Below, piece after piece: positions 19,853 through 30,612 of a DNA stretch of 64,000 nucleotides; within the stretch, counting starts at the first letter, position 1; each line of letters starts with the position of its first letter. The notes under the pieces are model-generated. The model ran no database searches, was not told where the DNA came from, and saw nothing but the letters and a program-made list of their open reading frames with translations. The DNA is from Pseudozyma flocculosa PF-1. Lineage: Eukaryota; Basidiomycota; Ustilaginomycetes; Ustilaginales; Ustilaginaceae. The stretch lies in contig NW_006920891.1 of assembly GCF_000417875.1 (NCBI RefSeq), positions 54,787 through 118,786 of the forward strand, given 5' to 3'. Position numbers and translations under genes: made by a program.

Positions 19853-22800
19853 ATGAAGTTTGCACGATACCTCGAGGAAAACACTGTGCCAGAGTGGAAA
19901 AAGGTCTACATCGAGTACCGCGGCCTCAAAAAGCTCATCAAGCGCGTCGCAGAGCACAGGCAGGCCCGCCTCCAGTACGAGCAACACCTCGGCCTCCACG
20001 ACAACGACAACGACCAGCACCACGGCTACTCGGCCAGCGGCACATCGACCTCCCACAGAGATGCAGATGCCCTGCGAAGGCGCAACAACAACAGCAACAG
20101 CCCCGGCAGCGGGGCAGACTACTCGTCCAACGACGACGCTACCCTCGCACCTCCACATCCGGGCACCAGCCTCGCAAACAGCGACGGCAGCAAGCAACGC
20201 AGCGACTATGGCGGTGTCGCGCGGCGCTCCGATGCCGCTGCCAACGTCGGCGACGACGCTGCTCCATCCGGCGTCCGGCTGCCCCCCGTTTCCTTGGTCG
20301 GCACAAACCTCCGCCTAGCGGGCAGCGACCCCAACGTCGTCGAAGAGGGCCTTCTAGACGACCAGGACGAGGTGCCCGATCTAGAGGCCCAGGTGCCCAA
20401 GGTGGGCAGCATTGGCAAGGGCGCAGCAGACGTCAGTCGCAAGGCGTCGGGCCACAGCCTCACTCGCGACTCGCTCACCGTCGCCGATGGTCGCACCGGC
20501 AGCGGAGCCGGCGGAAGGGGCCCGTCGCCAGAGCCTGACTCCGAGCGCCGCAGCGAGCAGCAACGGCAGCAGCAGCACCAAGGGCAGAGCCAAGAGTCGT
20601 CGCAGCAGCCGCAGCAGCCGCCGAGACAAGACTCCTCGCCAAAACGCCAGCAACCGCCGCAAGAGGCGCCCTCTACAGCACGGCCGCCGCCATCTCCACG
20701 GAAGCCGCAAAAGAGCGGCTCGGCCACCAAGCTCAAGGCGAAAAAGGTCAAGCACGCCTACCCGACCACGCTCGACGACCTCATCGCCAGCGCCTTTGAC
20801 GCCGAGGAACGCAAGATGTTCCAGGCGTGCGACGCCGAGCTGGAAAAGATCACCGTCTTCTACGCCGCTCGCGAGCTCGACGCGGCACACAAGTACGCCC
20901 AGCTGGCGAGGCAGCTGCAGGAGCTGGCCGAACACCGCCGCGAGTACCGCGCGCGCCACCGGATCGCCAAGACCGAGAACCCGATCGCTGGCCGCGCCCG
21001 AAAGCGGCTCAGCCAGATGTTTGGCGCGTTGCCGCCGTCGGTGCGGGAATCGGTTCGGCCCAGCGGCGAGATGAGCCGCGATGGTGCGCAGGCGGACGGG
21101 CTGGCGGCGACGAGCAACGACGGCCGGATCTCGCAGAGCGGCGACCGCGGCAAGATGTCGATCGACGGCCAGCTGTCTGCCTTCGATGCCGCGACCACCA
21201 CCGACTCGAAGCACGAGCTGAACGGCAAAGCTGCGGCGGCGCGGTCGTCCGGCTTCGACGACGGCGCCAGCGGCATCGAGGACGACGAGGGCCAGCGGCG
21301 GCGCGAGCAGGCGCTTGCCAAGATGCAAAAGAGCCTGCGCGGCTGGGACGACGAGACCGACCGCGCCATCCGCCTCCAGAACCGCGCCGCGGCCATGAGC
21401 CACAATCCCGAGGCCTACTACGCCGCGCGCAAGAAGCTCAAGGCGGCGGTGCTCGAGTACTACAAGTTCCTTGAGACGCTCTCCAACTACAGGATGTGAG
21501 TCGAGCACGCGCGCCCCGCCCAGACGGCCCCGCTGATGTCGCCCCGTACCGTAGATCCTGCGAATGACTCGCCTGGCTGCCCTCCCCATTCTCCCTCCAC
21601 CCACACGCACAGCCTCAACCGGACCGGCTTTGCCAAGGTGATGAAGAAGTTCAGCAAGACGACGGGCGTGCCGTGCGCCGACGCCTACTACGAGGCGCGG
21701 GTTGCGCCGAGCGTGCTGGTGACTTCGAAGCGCCTCGACAACCTGATGAAGAGCACCGAGGAGATCTACACGGCCTACTTTGAGCACGGCAACCGCAAGG
21801 AGGCGCTCAACCGGCTGCGGACGCGCGACGATACGACGACGCACCACTTTAGCGTGTTCCGGAGCGGCCTGTACCTGGGCATCGCGCTGTGCGCCACCGT
21901 GGGCGGGCTGGTCGAGGCCATGAAGCCCGAGGTGCAGCGGCGGATCCCGCAGTGGCCGGCGCTGCTGCGCGTCTACGGCGCCGAGTTTATCCCGACGCTG
22001 TTTGCGCTGCTGTTTGGGCTCAACCTGGCGTGGTGGCACGAGGTGCGCATCAACACCGTCTTCATCTTTGAGTGGGACGTGCGCCACACGATGGACCACC
22101 GCCAGTTTTTTGAGATCCCGGCGCTGCTGATGCTGCTGCTGTCGCTCTGCTTCTGGGTGTCGTTCCTGGACCCGTTCCCGTCGGCCATCGCCCCGACGAC
22201 GTGGCCGACGGTGTGGCTCGTCATCTTTGTCGTGGTGCTGCTCAACCCGCTGCCCATCCTCTACCGCCAGAGCCGGATCTGGTTTGTTCGGTCGCTGCTG
22301 CGCGTCTTTAGCGCCGGCTACAAGCGCGTCGAGTTCCGCGACTTTTTCCTGGGCGACGAGCTCAACAGCATCGCGTGGACCATCTCGAACCTGTGGTACT
22401 TTGGGTGCGAGTGGCGCCACGACTGGGCGGTGCCGGACCGGTGCGCGCCCAACTCGACGTTCTGGACGGCGGCGCTGCTGAGCGTGCCCGCGGTGCTGCG
22501 GCTGGGCCAGTGCGTGCGGCGCTGGGTCGACAGCGAGCGGCGTACGCACCTGCACCTCGTCAACGCGGCCAAGTACTCGAGCGCGGTGCTCAACAACTTT
22601 TTCTACATCCGCTACCGGCGCAACGGCTCGCAGTGGGGCAGCGGCGACATGGCGGCGTGGCTGCTCTTTGCGAGCATCTACTCGGTCTTCCACGTCTCGT
22701 GGGACCTGCTCATGGACTGGTCGCTGCTGCGGCGGCGGTCGCGCCACTTTTTGCTGCGCGACGAGATCTCGTTCCCGCAGGGCGTCTACTACGCCTTTAT

Positions 22801-23533
22801 GGCGGTCGACGTCGTGGTGCGGTGCAACTGGTTCATCTACCTGCTGCCGGGCCCGGCGTCGGTGACGCTGCGCAGCTTCCTGGCGGCGCTCGTCGAGATG
22901 GTGCGGCGGGCGTGCTGGAACGTGCTGCGAGTGGAAAACGAGCAGATTGGCAACACGGACTCGTTCAAGATTGTCCGCGACCTGCCGCTGCCGTACCAGC
23001 AGAAGCGGCACCGCGACGGCGGCAGCGGCGGCGGGGACGGAGGATCCGACGAGGGCGACGACGACGGCGGATCCGAGACCGAGAAGCGGTACAAGGAGGG
23101 CATCTTTGCCAGCATCCGGCTGTCGAGCCTGGGGCGCAAAAAGTCGAGGATCGCGCCGCCGACGAGGCCCGAGCTGGATACGGCGCCGGTGCAGGGCGAG
23201 GTGGTGTCGCCGCTGCCGCCCTCGACGCCGCGCGGCGACGGCAACGGGTCGACGTCTCCTCGCAGCCGCGTTGCCGGCGACGACGACGACGACGCGGAGG
23301 GTGGTGATGCAGCGGCAACGACGACGACGACGACGGGGCGACCTGCGGGCAAGCAGCGGACCAAGAGCGAGACGATCCTGGAGCGGCTGCGGGACAGTCT
23401 GGTGCCGGACTCGAAGGTGTACGGCGATCGGCTCGACGAACGTGCGGCGACCAAGGGCAGGACTGGGCGGGACTACACGCCGCGGGAGCTGGCGGACAGC
23501 GATAGCGAGAGTGGCACCGACGAGGCGACGTGA
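19853..23533 (+). CDS. SPX-EXS domain phosphate transporter, SYG1/XPR1 type
   Basis: Two exons, 19853-21495 and 21613-23533 (intron GTGAGT...CGCACAG, 117 nt), 1187 aa. The N-terminus MKFARYLEENTVPEWKKVYI with YRGLKKLIKR is the first SPX helix pair. The domain is interrupted by a Ser/Gln-rich low-complexity insert (about residues 65-300) and resumes with KVKHAYPTTLDDLI and, across the splice site, YYKFLETLSNYRILNRTGF. The Lys residues of these helices bind inositol pyrophosphates in the family. Exon 2 holds several membrane helices (GLYLGIALCATVGGLVEA onward) and the EXS domain (DFFLGDELNSIAWTISNL, WRHDW, MDWSLLRRRS, VDVVVRCNW). An acidic, Ser-rich tail follows. The family exports phosphate and senses phosphate status. 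Splice and start are well supported. Confidence 0.92.
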
Positions 23534-23753
23534 GTGCGTCGGTGCCGTGCGGTGCGGAGGGGTGTTTGAGCAGTGGTCATGGGGACAATGTCACGTTGTT
23601 TGGATCGTGTTTGCTGTGAGAACGTGCTTGGCCGAGTGTCGCTCACGGATCATCGACTGCCTAGAGAAGCTGGGTTAGAGAAGGTTGCCAGCTCGATGCT
23701 GGGTGTTCAAGAGGGGCCGCTGAGCGCGCTTGCCTGGCGGCTTCTCTGTTGGC

Positions 23754-23791
<38 letters not shown>

Positions 23792-24029
23792 TTGCGCGTC
23801 GCGTGGGCTTCTCCACATGCGCCTGGCTGCAGCAAGAAAGTCGAAAGGGCACAGACCAACACCCGGTCCAGGTCGAGGTCGCCTTCCTTTCCCTCCCACC
23901 ACCACCACCACCACCACCACCAACCCCACCATCCACCCACCGCCACCCGCGGGCAACGCGCTCGCTCGCTCGCAGGAGCGCAATCCTACGCCACGCCTGC
24001 CTTGTCTTGCCCTGCCCCACCCGCCCACC
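23534..24029. other. SYG1-RAD9 intergenic region with microsatellites
   Basis: About 0.5 kb between two plus-strand genes. It carries a GGCT run (23753-23792) and a CCA run (about 23896-23922) shortly before the RAD9 start. No gene seen. It must contain the SYG1-like terminator and the RAD9 promoter. Confidence 0.5.
23753..23792. repeat. (GGCT)n tetranucleotide microsatellite
   Basis: About ten units of GGCT, nearly perfect, roughly 240 nt upstream of the RAD9 ATG; the complement of the CAGC run at 9204-9234. Confidence 0.85.
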
Positions 24030-25806
24030 ATGAACGCCGTCATCTCGAGCTCCAACATCAAGGCCTTTTCCAGCGCACTCCAGTGCCTCGCACGCTTCTC
24101 GGAAACCTTTTGGCTCCAGGCCGCTCCCACGCCTTCCTCGTCGTCGTCGTCGTCGGGCATCCCGGCAGAGGCCCAGCTACGCCTCTCGGCCATCAATCAG
24201 ACCAACTCGGCGTTCTGCATGTTTGTCTTTGATCCCGACTTTTTCCTCCGCTCCGCACTCACCTCATCCTCGTCCTCGTCGACGGCGCACCACCGCGTCG
24301 AGTGCCAGCTCGCCATCAAGCCCGTCCTCGCCATCCTCCGCACGCGCGCAAGGACCGTGGAGCGCTGCGAGCTCGATCTGGTCGACGACGCGCAGCACTG
24401 CCGCTTCTCGATCCAGCTCCACTGCAGCCACGGCGTCAAAAAGACGCACCGGCTCACCTACGAGCCCAAAAAGGGCCTCCTCCCCACCGCAGACCCCAAC
24501 CCGCCCCACCACTTTTCCATCCACGCCCAGACCGCACACGAGTGGACCGAACACTTCCTCGGCACCAACCGCGGCGGCGAAATCTCCTTTTGGTGCTCGC
24601 CCGACTTCTGCATCGTCAAGAGCAAGGAGGACGAGGTGCCGGAGGTGCGCGGACAGATGCGCAAGGCCATCCACACCGAGGTCAAGATCGACCTCGCAGA
24701 GCTCAACGACTACCGAGTCGACGGCGAGGCGCACCTCACCTTTAGCCTCCGCGAGTTCAAGGCCACCGTCACACTCGCAGAGGCACTTCAGGTGCCCCTC
24801 GACCTCTGTTTCAGCGACGGCGACGAGCCCCTCTTTATCCGCCTACACGCAGACGCCATGGTCGCAGAGTTTGTCCTGGCCACGAGCAGGGGCGACGCTC
24901 AGCCCGAGCAGCAGCAGCAGCACCAGGCGCAGCCTCAACAGCGGACGCAGCGGGCGCAGCAACCAGATCGCTCTGCCCGGTCGACGCAGAGAACGCAGCA
25001 GACAGCAGCAACGCAGCGAGCAACAACGACCAACGGCAGAGGACCCCAACAGCAGCAGCGCGACAGCCGTGGCGGCAACGGCGCCGCGCCCGTGTCAGCG
25101 ACGGGACGCACACAGCCGCGAGAAGACACCTCGACCGCCTCGATGCCATCGGCCAGTCGGGTCGATCGTGTCGCCTCGCACGGCGAGGCGCCGATGGAGT
25201 CGACGCCCAACCCCGTCCTCTCACCGGGATCGCAGCGACGGGCCGATGCGCCGCCCCCGCTCTTCTTCCCGGGCGCCTCGCAGGACTCGGTGGCAGAGGC
25301 AGCGATGCACGACGGCCGTGACGCCTCCACCTCGCACGACGATACAGTCTCGAGGGGTGCAGGCGGGTACGACGACGGCGAGGAGGCGGATCTGGGCGAG
25401 TACGGGAACGAACTGGGGGATGCCGACTTTGCGGCGCTCGACGAGGTCGAACGCTCGATCGAGCGCGGGGAGACGCAGCTCATCGGTTCCCAGCTCATCG
25501 TCACGGGCGCCAGCGTCAGCGGTGGAGGTGGTGGTGGGAGTCGGACCTCGGCAGAGCGAGAGGGTGACAGCGTCTCTGCGCCGTCGCCATCGTCGAGTAG
25601 CCGGCACGACTCGACCGACTTCCCACGTACCCGGCCCAAGCGGAGCGCCGCGGATCGACGGATGCGTCTGGCCCGCATCGAGGAGGTCCAACTCGGGGAG
25701 TCTTCTGCGTCTGCGTCTGCGTCCACGTCGCAGCAGGGACGGGGGCCAGACAGCCCGGACCGATCTTCAGTCGGTGGTCGGCTTGGCGAGCGAGAGGATG
25801 CGGATA

Positions 25807-25856
<50 letters not shown>

Positions 25857-25901
25857 GGTGATAGGCCGCGACGAAAGAGGTTCAAGCCCCTCTTTGGCTA
25901 G
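24030..25901 (+). CDS. RAD9: RAD9, subunit of the 9-1-1 checkpoint clamp
   Basis: Single exon, 623 aa, from ATG 24030 in a CCACCATGA context. The N-terminus MNAVISSSNIKAFSSALQCLARF and following segments (AFCMFVFDPDFF, ECQLAIKPVLAILR, VERCELDL, CRFSIQLHCSHGVKKTHRLTYE, EISFWCSPDFCIVKS, FSLREFKATVTLAEAL, PLFIRLHADAMVAEFVLAT) follow the PCNA-like core of Rad9, residues about 1-290. The rest is disordered: Gln/Arg-rich, then Ser-rich with SP/SQ-type sites, a long poly-Asp run and a basic end RRKRFKPLFG. Rad9 with Rad1 and Hus1 forms the DNA-damage clamp loaded by Rad17-RFC, and its tail is phosphorylated to recruit checkpoint kinases. Identity is strong. Confidence 0.9.
25808..25856 (+). repeat. 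(GAC)n microsatellite coding poly-Asp in RAD9
   Basis: About sixteen GAC units in frame, giving a run of about 15 Asp near the C-terminus of RAD9. Such a run can change length between strains without shifting the frame. Confidence 0.85.
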
Positions 25902-26680
25902 CTTTGCCTTGCCGTGCCTTGCCTGGCCCTGTCTCTTCACGCCTGGCCTTGGCTGGCCTGACGTGATCTGACGTCGCACCGTCCTGTCGGGCAGGTCGAT
26001 ACCAACCGAGCTACCACAGTCGCACGACAAGGGTCTTGTCTCTTCTCCCCACCACAGCGGGCAGTCCATGCTGGGACTCGACGCATCACGCCCGGCGCCG
26101 CATCTGTCTCAGGCCATAGGGGCGTCGGGGCCTCTCGACGAGATCAGACATTCATATCGCCGTGACCCAAGCCCGGGACGGAACTTGATCGCGCGGGTCC
26201 ACGGGGGCAAGCGCTGCTCGAGCTCGGCACCACCTCCGCGCGATCAGTCGACGTCACGTCGAGTCGGAAATCGATCACCGTCGATGTGCTCGATTGCGCA
26301 TGGTACCTCCGTCGCATCGCGGCCCGTCTGCCTTATTTGCGCATCGCCTTCCTGCTCGCATCGCCAGGCCCGGTTGGCATGATCCCCCAGCCCGACGAGA
26401 CCAGGAGGTGCGCCGCAGATCATTGCTGGCACCGTCACGCTTGACCTTCCCACCCGGCCAATCCTCCCCCCTGCAGCGCGTCACTTTGCCTGCTTGCCTG
26501 CCTCTTTGCCTCTTTGCCGCGGGCGCTGCTCCACCATTGTCGTACTGCTTATCCAAGCTCCCGGCTCTGCCTCTGTCACGCTGGTCGAATCAAGGTTGTT
26601 CGGCTGGGTCCGCTCGAGGCCACCGTCGCGCGCCGTCGCGGCTAGGCAGGGGCGGAGAAATTGGCCGAGTGTCCGAGGCG
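25902..26680. other. Convergent intergenic region RAD9 / copy E, no gene
   Basis: About 0.8 kb between the 3' ends of RAD9 (+) and copy E (-). CCTTG/CCTGG-rich at the start. It should hold both terminators. No coding content recognised. Confidence 0.5.
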
Positions 26681-29458
26681 CTAGCCCATCTTCGACTCGA
26701 GCTTGACCTTCTTGTCCTGGTGCTCCGCCCCGTCTTGAGCCTGGTCGTCCGTCGATGGCGCCGCCACCATGGCCTCGCTCTCGCCCGTAGGCGCAGCCGT
26801 AGTCACCGCACCGGACGCCACACTGGGACCGGCATCCGTCTCGATGTCGGGCCTGTGCAGCGGCTCGAAAGCAGGGCTCGTCGGGACACCTTCTGCAGCT
26901 TCGCCAACCGTTTCGCTGCGAGGCGGTGCCGCCTCGGCCTCATGAGTCTGTTCGAGCTCGACGCCGGCGCTGATACTGCCGCTGCCGCTGCCGCTGGGAC
27001 CGGCCCCGGCATCGACAACGAGCAGCGACCCGAGCGTCTTGATGTCACGTTCGAGACCCGCGACGCGCGCCAGACGTTGGGCCTCGCGGTGCTGCGGGTA
27101 GGCGTCAGTCTTGGTGAGCGTGACGTACGCCCCCCTTCCCCGCCCACCCTCGACGGCGGTGAAGGAAAACTTGGGTAGCGTGTGGCTGCACCGCTGCCAC
27201 TTTTCCGCGTCAAGCGCGTCGGCGCTGGACAGCACCTTTTGGCACGTCTCCACGAGCTTCCGGGCCGACTGGATGCAGTCGAACCCCTTGACGGTCTCGG
27301 TGCGCTCATAACTCTGCAGAAAGTCCTCAACTCGAGCGTCGGCCGGGAACTCTGCCTCCTGGAAGCGCCAGTAGTCTGCCTTTGATCCGGAGGCGCTGGC
27401 GCGCTTGTCCTCGAGCTTGGCGATGCAACGCTGCAGGAGGGGCTGAAAGATGTGGCGCCTCGCTGCAAAGAGGTTCTGATGCAGGCGCTGCGCCGAGAGC
27501 AACGATCCCATGCACTGGTGGACGTCGAACTGGTCGTCGCGGACGTTGAGGTACCTCTGCACCAGGTTCCTGCAGACGGCCGGTTCTGGAAGGGAGAGGG
27601 CGACGCGCCAGCTGATCGCCTGCTGCAGGTTCCGCCAGAGCTCGTCGTCGTCGCCGCTCTCGGAGCGCAGCAGGGCTTCGATCAGGAGCTGCTTCATCTC
27701 GACGGGGTCCTCCTTCGGGTACTTGTCGATCAGCTTGAGCGTGGTGCAGGGGTCCTGCGCAAAGGCTTCGACGACCCTGGCCCGGCCGGCCTTCCAGGCC
27801 CTCGGCCAGCGCATCAGGCGAAGCAGATCCTGCCAACCCTCGTGGTTGTGGATCAGCAGCCTCGCAGTGCGGTGGAGGTCGAGGTAGAGACCAAACAGCC
27901 TCGGGCTGAACGGTCGCTCGAGCAGCGCGATGAAGATCGTATGGCGCAGTTGGTCCTCGAGCGTGGTACGGAGCGGGAACGCCTGTCGAGACCTGGCCTC
28001 CCTGACGCTCTGGAGGAACTCCGCCAGCTCGTCGTCCGAAGGTTCTTGGGTCAGTAGCGTTCGCAGCGCCTCCAGCTGTCCGACACGGATCCCCTCCAGG
28101 GCTTGGTTCAGCCGCCGGGGCCATGCGACGACGACGTACTTCTTGTAGGTCGTCACCTGCGACGGACCCTCGTTGCCGAGATCCCCCAGTCTCTCTTTGC
28201 GGTGACCGCGCCACAGCGACAGCAGCGACTTTCCGAGCGGGTTCAGCACATCCCTATGGCCAAAGTACGAGGCCAGGTCGCGCGACCCGGCCAGAGACGT
28301 GCCGTCGAGCTTGTGCAGCTGGGCGAACGTGACCTCGGGCGACTCGTACTCGTCCCAGGCATCTTGGTAGAAGGAATAGACCGTCCTCCTCTTGGCCTCT
28401 GCGAAGTAGAAGTCGTAGACGCGATCTCCGCTCAAGCAGCCGTTGGCGACCTGGAGCCTGGCGATGCGCTCGCGATCCACGCCCTTGAGCGCCCGGGCGC
28501 CGAGCTCGGATATGCTCTTGTGCGTGTAGTCGTGCTCGAGGAAGAGGTGAAACTGCCTCTCCTCGCCGAGCAGTCTGGTGAGCAGGGTCATCATCTGGTT
28601 GACGGCATCTGCGCCGGCCGATGTGGGGACCGCCGCGTCTTTGGGCTCCGCTGGCCAGCAGATCGAGTACACCAGCGCAAGGCGGTAGCCCTCGGTCACG
28701 GGTGTGATCTCGTGCTCGGCATCGGCATAGTGGACCGCGTAGTGACATTTGAACGGCGCAGTGCCGCCGGCATCGCCAAAGTCGTGCGTGATGGGAGTGC
28801 CGCCGCGATAGACCAGCAGCTGGCCGCCGGAGTGCATGGAGGGTAGCTGGACAACCAGGGTGGCAAACATGCCATCCTCCTTCTCTGTGTCGCGATGCTT
28901 GCCAAAGTGGCCTCCAGCCTCGTAGAAGAGCAGCTTGTAGAGGTGCAACGCCAGCGGTGTGCCGGGGAAGCCCAGCTTTTCCGCAATCAGTGGGGCGAAG
29001 GCAGCGATCCCCTCGTTCCAGGCAGGGTTGCCAAAGGCGATCTTGCCTGGCTCAATCTGCCACGTCTTGCGCACCGTGGGATCGATGAGCGTGTCCTGTC
29101 CGCGGCCGAATGGCGCCAGCTGGCAGACGGCGGCCAAGCGTTGAGCGTCGGTGGCGTTGTCGAGCGGTAGGGTCAGGCGGCCATAGCCCTCGATCCTCAG
29201 GCCAGGGAGCGGCGGAAGCAGGTCAGTCGCTCCACCGAAGCTGAACCTGTCGAGCTGATGCTGAGGATCCTCAGCGAGGAGCTGGCCCAGGTCGTGGAGG
29301 GGCCCCGACTGCTCTCCAACCTGCTCGGCCGGCACGTCGATCTCGTTGACTGTGTAGAAGTCCCAGTCGGGGAAATGACGCTTCCAGTTGTATTCCCAGT
29401 CCTCGGGTCCGTCGGAGCTGCTTCCACGCCTGCGGTCGTAGCCCCGGCGGCCGGGCAT
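26681..29458 (-). CDS. 2OG-Fe(II) oxygenase family copy E, intact, 925 aa
   Basis: Single exon from ATG 29458 (MPGRRGYDRR); the frame is open further upstream only from a TTG. Same domain order as copy D: GEQSGPLHDL, GGATDLLPPLPGL, APFGRGQDTLID, VRKTWQIEPGK. The oxygenase core has ligands H188 and D190 (GKHRDTEKEDG) and H249 (DAEHEITPVT), with the 2-oxoglutarate Arg R259 (GYRLALVYSICWP). A helical middle (PAVCRNLVQRYL and others) follows, then YWRFQEAEF...FLQSYERT, FSFTAVEGGRG, VTLTKTDAYPQHRE, a Gly/Ser and acidic linker, and the basic tail KKVKLESKMG. It has all features expected of an active iron oxygenase, but the substrate is unknown. It is the nearest family member to RAD9, with which it converges. 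Nuclear location is inferred from the tail only. Confidence 0.88.
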   Translation of the reverse strand: MPGRRGYDRRRGSSSDGPEDWEYNWKRHFPDWDFYTVNEIDVPAEQVGEQSGPLHDLGQLLAEDPQHQLDRFSFGGATDLLPPLPGLRIEGYGRLTLPLDNATDAQRLAAVCQLAPFGRGQDTLIDPTVRKTWQIEPGKIAFGNPAWNEGIAAFAPLIAEKLGFPGTPLALHLYKLLFYEAGGHFGKHRDTEKEDGMFATLVVQLPSMHSGGQLLVYRGGTPITHDFGDAGGTAPFKCHYAVHYADAEHEITPVTEGYRLALVYSICWPAEPKDAAVPTSAGADAVNQMMTLLTRLLGEERQFHLFLEHDYTHKSISELGARALKGVDRERIARLQVANGCLSGDRVYDFYFAEAKRRTVYSFYQDAWDEYESPEVTFAQLHKLDGTSLAGSRDLASYFGHRDVLNPLGKSLLSLWRGHRKERLGDLGNEGPSQVTTYKKYVVVAWPRRLNQALEGIRVGQLEALRTLLTQEPSDDELAEFLQSVREARSRQAFPLRTTLEDQLRHTIFIALLERPFSPRLFGLYLDLHRTARLLIHNHEGWQDLLRLMRWPRAWKAGRARVVEAFAQDPCTTLKLIDKYPKEDPVEMKQLLIEALLRSESGDDDELWRNLQQAISWRVALSLPEPAVCRNLVQRYLNVRDDQFDVHQCMGSLLSAQRLHQNLFAARRHIFQPLLQRCIAKLEDKRASASGSKADYWRFQEAEFPADARVEDFLQSYERTETVKGFDCIQSARKLVETCQKVLSSADALDAEKWQRCSHTLPKFSFTAVEGGRGRGAYVTLTKTDAYPQHREAQRLARVAGLERDIKTLGSLLVVDAGAGPSGSGSGSISAGVELEQTHEAEAAPPRSETVGEAAEGVPTSPAFEPLHRPDIETDAGPSVASGAVTTAAPTGESEAMVAAPSTDDQAQDGAEHQDKKVKLESKMG

Positions 29459-30226
29459 CTCTGCAATGCAACGCCGCGCCGCGTCCGCTGTGACTGACGG
29501 ATGACGATGCCGACAGAACCGGACCGGCGGGTGGCCGAGGAGGCTGTCGGACGGAAGTGCGGCGGCGCGCGGGTGGCTGGTGGGTCGTATCAACTGACGA
29601 GAGGATGATGGAAGAGGAAGGGGAGAGGACGAGGCTCAGGAATGAGGCGAGAGCGGTGAGTGGTGGCGGGATGAAACGGGGCGTCGAAGAGGGGAGGGAA
29701 AAAAGAATTTGGGGCGCGTCGAGGCCTGAGGAGGGGAGGCCCGTGCCCGCACGCCGGCTGGGGCCAGAGCCAGGTCTGAAGCTGCCTGGCTAGCTCAGCG
29801 ATCGACCTGCCTGGCCTGCTCTGACCGCAAGAACGCACACGCCTTCCTGTCAAGCGTTGGCAGGCGACGAGCCAGGCGCGCCCTCAATCGCCGAGCCCAT
29901 CGTTGAGACTTCACAAGAGACGGGTGGGATTTAGGATCGGCCGAGATCCTCGGCCGCTGCTTCGAACAAGAAGTGACCGGTCACTTCTGCTTCTGCTACA
30001 ACTATCTTGTGGCGCTGGATGAGCGATCGATGCGGGCCATGAGCACCACCAGCTGCGGCCTGGTCGCACACCTTGTCTGAGAGAGTCAGAGCCGCTCGAC
30101 TCCGTGCCATGCTGCCTCGATATCGGCAGCCAATATGGCCGCTCGTCCCATCTACACTGGGCTGGCCTCGGCGGCCACTCTCTTGCGAAACCTGATCTTG
30201 TCAGGTGAGAACCAAGCAGCCAGTCT
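29459..30226. other. Upstream region of copy E, no gene
   Basis: About 0.77 kb with a purine-rich stretch (29600-29720) that is the likely promoter/leader of copy E. No other coding content recognised. Confidence 0.45.
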
Positions 30227-30612
30227 TCAAGTCGAAGCAGAGACGGAGCCCGACGCGGGCTCGACACCCTCGACAAGCACCGACTTGAGCTTCTCGATCT
30301 GCCCGTCAAGCTTCTTGGCAGCGCGACCTCGCTCAATCTCGCGTCGGCGGGAATGCACGTCGGTCTTGGTCAGGTGCACGACCGTCGAGGCTCCCTCGCC
30401 CTCCAAGCAAGCGGTAAACGAGAATGCGGAGGAATAGGCCGAGTCTCTCGTGTGTTACGAGTCCGGCGAGGTGCTGGGCTGAGCGCCCTCGCAGTGTTCC
30501 ACGAGCATCTCGGCCTCCTCGAGTCCTACGGGCATCTCGATCGTCTTGGTGCGCTCGGGCCCGCGAAGGAAGTTTTGCACCGCCCTGTTCTCCCAGAAAG
30601 AGGGTACCAGGT
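30227..30612 (-). pseudogene. Relic P2, C-terminal module of the 2OG oxygenase family
   Basis: About 128 codons matching only the C-terminal module: ENRAVQNFLRGPERTKT, VEHCEG, then FSFTACLEGEGAS, HLTKTDVHSRRREIERG, LDGQIEKLKSVL, stopping at TGA 30227-30229. An in-frame TAA at 30455-30457 separates the two halves. Upstream of about 30612 similarity ends abruptly in low-complexity sequence with no oxygenase domain. It lies between copies E and F in the same orientation and resembles copy F most (GEGxSTTV, EIERL-type wording). A remnant of an otherwise deleted copy. Confidence 0.75.

Noticed and set aside
20381..23011. An 876-codon minus-strand frame opposite the SYG1-like gene
   Set aside because: Antisense shadow; Arg/His/Leu-rich low-information sequence, while the plus strand carries complete SPX and EXS domains with a clean intron.
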